Of a DNA stretch of 10,144 nucleotides, positions 6,925 to 10,144 are shown piece by piece. The notes beneath the pieces were generated by a model, which saw nothing but the letters and a program-made list of their open reading frames with translations, was not told where the DNA came from and made no database searches. Position 1 is the stretch's first letter. The number at the start of each line of letters is the position of its first letter. The translations under genes and the position numbers were made by a program. The DNA comes from Chloroflexi bacterium RBG_16_64_32 (GTDB taxonomy: Bacteria > Chloroflexota > Dehalococcoidia > SM23-28-2 > RBG-16-64-32), in NCBI GenBank assembly GCA_001795235.1, contig MGNZ01000130.1:1-10144 (forward strand). Direction: 5' to 3'.

Positions 6925-8784
6925 CTATCTCCTGGGCTTGGGAGGTTCCTCCGAGATGAGGAGATTGTCCAAGTTCATCTCCCGGAGGATCGTCAAGGCC
7001 TCGCGATTCATGTCTGCGGCCACACGGGGCACCGCAACCTTACCTAGGGCTCTCTCCGAGGAGACTACGCCCACTGTGGTGACGACGACCGTGAGGAGGA
7101 TGATGAAGAAGGCGATGTTGAGGAATTGCGTTTGATAGGGGACCATGAGCGCGTGATAGTATTCGTCGCCAGCTGTGCCCGGCGAAGTGAAGGCGGGAAT
7201 TGTAAAGGGGAGCGAGGCGAGGACTGCCGCTGCGAGCCCGCGACCCATCAGAGACCAGAGGACTCGCCTCTCCGCCGGAGGCTTCCGACGCAGGGCCGCG
7301 GTAATCCTCGCAGTCAGGATGCGCACGCCGACGATCGCCACGAAAATCAAGACCACTCCAATCAGGAACAGTGCGAACGTACCGTTAAAGACGCTGAGCA
7401 CTGGCAGGTCTGTCGACACACGCCAGCCCCCGGCAACTTGGAGAGTGAATGCGACGCCAAGAAAGACGAAAAAGAACGTCCGGATTACGAACGAGAGCTC
7501 GGCGTGGAACTGCTTGATTCGTTCGTCAATCACGAACCGGGTTCGGATCTTGAGACGCTTCTCGAAATCGCCATGGTTTCCGAGGACGAGGCCGAACACG
7601 AAGGCGGACATCGCTCCGCTGCCCCCCGAGAGCTCTGTGATGGCGTAGAGGACGAACAGGACGGCAATCGTCAGCATGTAGGAGAACGGCTTGCGTTCGA
7701 GCCCGCGCAGGAGAGCAATCCAACCGACCCCGGCCGCAAGGCCGAAGAGGAGGGCGATCAGGAAGGCCTGGCCCAGTTTTGTGAACACGATTGTCGCCGA
7801 GGCGCCAGGTCCTCCCCGCAGCAGTTCGATGAGCGCGAGAACGGTGACGACGCACAGTACGTCGGTCAGGACGGACTCGAGTGTGAGGATGATCTTCGTC
7901 TCCTCGCTTACTCGTAGAGACCGGACGATTCCGATGACGACGGCACCGCTCGTCCCGCCGAGAATCGCGCCAAGGAGGAGACCCACGATCCAGTCGTATC
8001 CGAGCACAATCCACGCGACCAGAGCGATTGCGAAGATCGTGAGAAGGAAAGCCACGCCCGTGTGCAAGCCCACAATGCTAAGCTTACTGACGACCTGGCC
8101 GAGGCGCAGATGGAGGCCGCCATCGAACAGGATGATCATCAGGGCGATGGCCGTGAAGTAAGGCGTGGCGACCTCGAGGACGCCAGGAGGGACGAAAGAG
8201 ATCCCCAAGTAAGTTAGTGCGATTGGCCCCAGGAGAAGCCCCAGGAAGATCAAGATCAACAAGTCGGGGATGCGAGTGCGTTCGAAGATGAGGGTCGCGG
8301 TGAATCCAATGGCGATGATTGCTCCGATGGCCACGAACGCGGTGAGGACGCCGACCGATGCAGGGGTCACACGGGCGGTCAACGTGGCGTTCCGTTCTAG
8401 GCTGGAGCTGACCGGGGTGAGGGTCTGGAACGTGATGCGGATCGCTGCCGTCCGACTCTCACCATCCGTGGGTGCGCTCACGTTGAGGTAGACCTCGCGC
8501 AGCTCGTCGCGGGCGATCGCAAAGGAGGAGGGGTATAACTCCATCCGGAACGTCGGGTCGCTCACGTTGGCCGTGACGTTCATGGAGTACGTCGCCGGAC
8601 CCCCGTTGTAGACCGCCCAACTGAAATTCGTTGCTGAGCCAAAGGAAAGGGTCTTCGACGTGGGACCCAGTTCCACAACCTGCACGTTCGTCCCAGGAAT
8701 TGCAGTACCTGCGGACGCGTAGGGTAGCAGGAAGAGCACAAAAAGTGCCGCCGCAACCGCGACGAGCGTCACGAGGCGCCGCAT
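6925..8784 (-). CDS. Cation/proton antiporter with exported N-terminal domain
   Basis: This 619-residue membrane protein has three parts. Residues 1-25 are a signal peptide (M-R-R-L-V, hydrophobic core, A-S-A-G). Residues about 26-140 form a beta-rich domain resembling Ig/CARDB folds, with five N-x-S/T glycosylation sequons (N53, N69, N73, N101, N132). Residues about 145-585 are the antiporter domain: I-L-F-D-G-G-L (218-224), E303-S-V-L-T-D308 where CPA1 NhaP proteins have ES..ND, and M-G-R-G-L-A-A-A-V (513-521). Thr replaces the usual Asn before Asp308. A 35-residue polar tail follows. It would exchange Na+ or K+ for H+, with the extra domain outside the cell. It starts at ATG 8784, 25 bases after a TATA centre, with no ribosome site, and is convergent with asnB. 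A decayed copy of its 3' end lies at 1768-2102. CPA1 versus CPA2 assignment and ion are unsure. Confidence 0.88.
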   Translation of the reverse strand: MRRLVTLVAVAAALFVLFLLPYASAGTAIPGTNVQVVELGPTSKTLSFGSATNFSWAVYNGGPATYSMNVTANVSDPTFRMELYPSSFAIARDELREVYLNVSAPTDGESRTAAIRITFQTLTPVSSSLERNATLTARVTPASVGVLTAFVAIGAIIAIGFTATLIFERTRIPDLLILIFLGLLLGPIALTYLGISFVPPGVLEVATPYFTAIALMIILFDGGLHLRLGQVVSKLSIVGLHTGVAFLLTIFAIALVAWIVLGYDWIVGLLLGAILGGTSGAVVIGIVRSLRVSEETKIILTLESVLTDVLCVVTVLALIELLRGGPGASATIVFTKLGQAFLIALLFGLAAGVGWIALLRGLERKPFSYMLTIAVLFVLYAITELSGGSGAMSAFVFGLVLGNHGDFEKRLKIRTRFVIDERIKQFHAELSFVIRTFFFVFLGVAFTLQVAGGWRVSTDLPVLSVFNGTFALFLIGVVLIFVAIVGVRILTARITAALRRKPPAERRVLWSLMGRGLAAAVLASLPFTIPAFTSPGTAGDEYYHALMVPYQTQFLNIAFFIILLTVVVTTVGVVSSERALGKVAVPRVAADMNREALTILREMNLDNLLISEEPPKPRR

Positions 8785-8806
8785 CGGAGCGCCATTCGTC
8801 GTCTTG

Positions 8807-8812
8807 TATAAA
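8807..8812 (-). promoter_or_regulatory. TATA box of the 619-residue antiporter
   Basis: On the minus strand this reads CTTTATACA with core TTTATA, preceded by an A-rich BRE-like AAAATGAG. Its centre is about 25 bases before the ATG at 8784, the same spacing as at the other antiporter, again predicting a leaderless mRNA. Confidence 0.75.
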
Positions 8813-8851
8813 GCTCATTTTGCCTGATTGACGAACACGAAATCATACTGG

Positions 8852-9139
8852 CTACAGGGCGTCCAGGACATTCTTCAGGTGAGATTCCGAACGAATTGTC
8901 ATCTCGCCTCCATGGAGCCCGAATCCGATTTGCGTCACTTCGCTGATCGAAATCCTAGCCGCCACTTCAGCCGGACGGGCGGCGTATTGAAGATGGCAAC
9001 CGCAGGCGCCTGAGTGCCAGTCGAGATACGCGCGCGGAGCAAGCGATACTGAGTGAAAAGGTGTCTTACCACAGTTCGGGCACGTGAGCGTGGACTTGTT
9101 CAGACCAACAGGATCTGCGCGAGCCGAGAACCTCGCTTG
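8852..9139 (-). pseudogene. Zinc-ribbon-like ORF without a start codon
   Basis: An open frame of 95 codons runs from a TGA (9142-9140) to a TAG (8854-8852). It has no ATG, GTG or TTG before its first conserved-looking motif, so start-based ORF calls miss it. From about residue 13 it reads convincingly as protein: C20-P-N-C23-G-K-T-P-F, then C46-G-C48-H49, then a soluble tail with F-G-L-H-G-G-E-M-T-I-R and ending N-V-L-D-A-L. The paired cysteines suggest metal binding (CxxC plus CxCH), as in zinc ribbons. Most likely it is the 3' part of a gene that lost its start by frameshift or truncation. A CTG start at codon 13 or a sequencing error is also possible. I do not recognise the family and see no TATA box upstream. 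It lies directly upstream of the large antiporter's promoter, on the same strand. Confidence 0.5.
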
Positions 9140-9142
9140 TCA

Positions 9143-10022
9143 CGGGATGCCCCATGATGACGCCTCTGCACGTCGACCAAGCGGAGGAGGAGAGACAGTT
9201 CCTGCGGCGACAAGCATACTGCCTCATGCCAGCCCACGCCCCTGAGATAGAAATCTACACAGCGCAGAGTCACATGACATTCGAGCTCGTGATACAGCTG
9301 ATCCATGTCATAGGCTTCATCGCACGTTGCATTCTCAAGCAGTCGAGAAGATTGCTCGAATGGAGCATTCGGACGACGTCCCACGACTTTTCGACGATGA
9401 CGTATTGAGGGCAGCGCGGCCACCTCACGATGTACGCTCGGCATGGAGAAGATACCCGCGCGCCTTATGAGGATTCTTCGGGAATTCCCGCGTAGCGCAG
9501 GGAGGAGAACGTCATTCCCGAAGCAATCGACTGGGGAACTATACTCTCCCACGCAATGCTCCGGCGACCTGTGCACCGTCGGCACAGCGACCGGCAGCGC
9601 GGGCGTGGCTCGAATCCAACCAGGATCCGCGCGAAAATGCCGTGTCGCGTCGATTCTCGCGGTAGTTCGAGCGCCATGAGCTCCTTCTCAAACCCGTAGT
9701 TTCGTGTGCGGACAACGTCATCGTCCCGAGAAATGGAAAATGCCCCGCCCGAGGTGGGCGAGGCGTGCGGGGACGACCGGGAGACGACCATCCGAGAGTA
9801 CCTGAGACCGTCCGATCGGCAGTCAGTGGTAAATTCAATCCTCGTTGATTGAAAGCAAAACACATGGAGTGAAACGAACCCCAGCAGGCCCGTCTCTGTC
9901 CGGTGGGCAAGCCTTTGTCAAGGAAGTCCGGAAAGCCCTCGAGGGAAGGCCCGCCCGGCGGCGCCCCGAAGCCAAGCCCTAGGGTCCAAGTGATGCCAGT
10001 GGAATACCCTTAAGGAGGACCG
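9143..10022. other. Long stretch without a defensible gene
   Basis: Frames on both strands (for example minus 9100-9585 and 9465-9863, plus 9154-9408) overlap one another, change character along their length and match no family I know. Part of it is less GC-rich than the genes, as expected of decayed or non-coding DNA. Minus-strand frame 9100-9585 contains W-H-E-A-V-C-L-S-P-Q-E-L-S-L-L-L-R-L, loosely like a winged-helix segment, directly upstream of the zinc-ribbon frame; it may be the broken N-terminal part of that gene. Hairpins: CGCCC (9746-9750) / GGGCG (9756-9760), and TTCAATC (9834-9840) / GATTGAA (9847-9853). Confidence 0.35.
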
Positions 10023-10144
10023 GTGGGTAGCGAGGGCCCGGAGCCGAACTCTCCGCCGAGAGCACTCCCACATGGGTTCGCTCTCCCACGCCCCGCGGTT
10101 CTCGCCGGTTCGTCATTCGTCCCCCGGGCGCGGGGGTTCGTTGA
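10023..10144 (+). CDS. Possible 5' end of a gene running off the window
   Basis: GTG at 10023 opens a frame that stays open to the window edge (40 codons). AAGGAGGA lies just before it, a good Shine-Dalgarno match though only 4 bases away. The peptide is Pro/Arg/Ala-rich and unrecognised. In such GC-rich DNA, open frames of this length occur by chance, and the same bases contain inverted repeats, so a structured RNA or leader is an equal alternative. Confidence 0.15.
   Translation, partial: MGSEGPEPNSPPRALPHGFALPRPAVLAGSSFVPRARGFV
10058..10085. repeat. Inverted repeat near the right edge
   Basis: GAGAGC (10058-10063) and GCTCTC (10080-10085) are perfect inverted copies, with CCC/GGG able to pair inside the loop. 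CCCCGCG (10090-10096) and CGCGGGG further right (about 10130-10136) form another pair. Together they suggest a structured RNA or leader; its type is unknown. Confidence 0.3.

Noticed and set aside
7126..7917. 263-residue plus-strand frame opposite the large antiporter
   Set aside because: The peptide is Glu/Asp/Arg-rich and low in hydrophobics, the typical antisense image of a membrane protein gene. The minus strand is clearly the coding one.
9600..9625. tRNA T-arm-like CTCGAATCC
   Set aside because: The flanking bases do not form a 5-bp T stem, and no acceptor or anticodon arm can be built around it.
9830..9856. CRISPR-repeat-like stretch (TTCAATCCTCGTTGATTGAA)
   Set aside because: It resembles the ends of some repeats, but it occurs once in the window, with no array or cas gene. 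A simple hairpin explains it.
9861..10144. RNase P RNA or SRP RNA
   Set aside because: AAGGAAGTCC loosely recalls the RNase P GAGGAAAGTCC, but the A is missing and the partner motifs are absent. No GGAAGGGAGCA-like SRP loop is present on either strand.

Overview
The window looks like GC-rich archaeal chromosome. The tRNA-Glu lacks an encoded CCA. Two genes have an archaeal TATA element centred about 25 bases before the start codon and no Shine-Dalgarno sequence, which is the layout of leaderless mRNAs. I think a high-GC Thermoplasmatota relative most likely, but that lineage is inferred from style only.

Layout. tRNA-Glu(UUC) lies at 21-95 (+). A 418-residue CPA2-type cation/proton antiporter lies at 317-1573 (-), with a TATA box at 1595-1602. 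A frameshifted 3' fragment of a second, different antiporter lies at about 1768-2102 (-). A promoter candidate at 2329-2334 (+) precedes a tight three-gene operon on the plus strand: an octopine/nopaline-type dehydrogenase (2518-3750), a cobalamin-binding protein with a glutamate-mutase-like body (3747-5375, overlapping the first gene by ATGA) and a glutamine-dependent asparagine synthetase-like amidotransferase (5388-6872, 12-base gap). A hairpin at 6892-6912 separates asnB from a convergent 619-residue antiporter with a signal peptide and an exported N-terminal domain (6925-8784, -; TATA at 8807-8812). Beyond it lie a zinc-ribbon-like reading frame without a start codon (8852-9139, -) and about 1 kb with no gene I can defend.

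The most interesting part is the operon. It combines an enzyme family that joins an amino acid to a keto acid by reductive amination, a B12-dependent carbon-skeleton mutase-like protein, and an amide-forming ligase. Together they suggest a dedicated pathway for an unusual amino-acid-derived small molecule (opine-like, amidated). I know of no described pathway with this set; the product is unknown and this is inference.

The operon is also bracketed by two same-orientation copies of the 3' end of the large antiporter gene: the intact one at 6925 and the frameshifted remnant at 1768-2102. This resembles either an old duplication or insertion of the operon next to the antiporter's 3' end.
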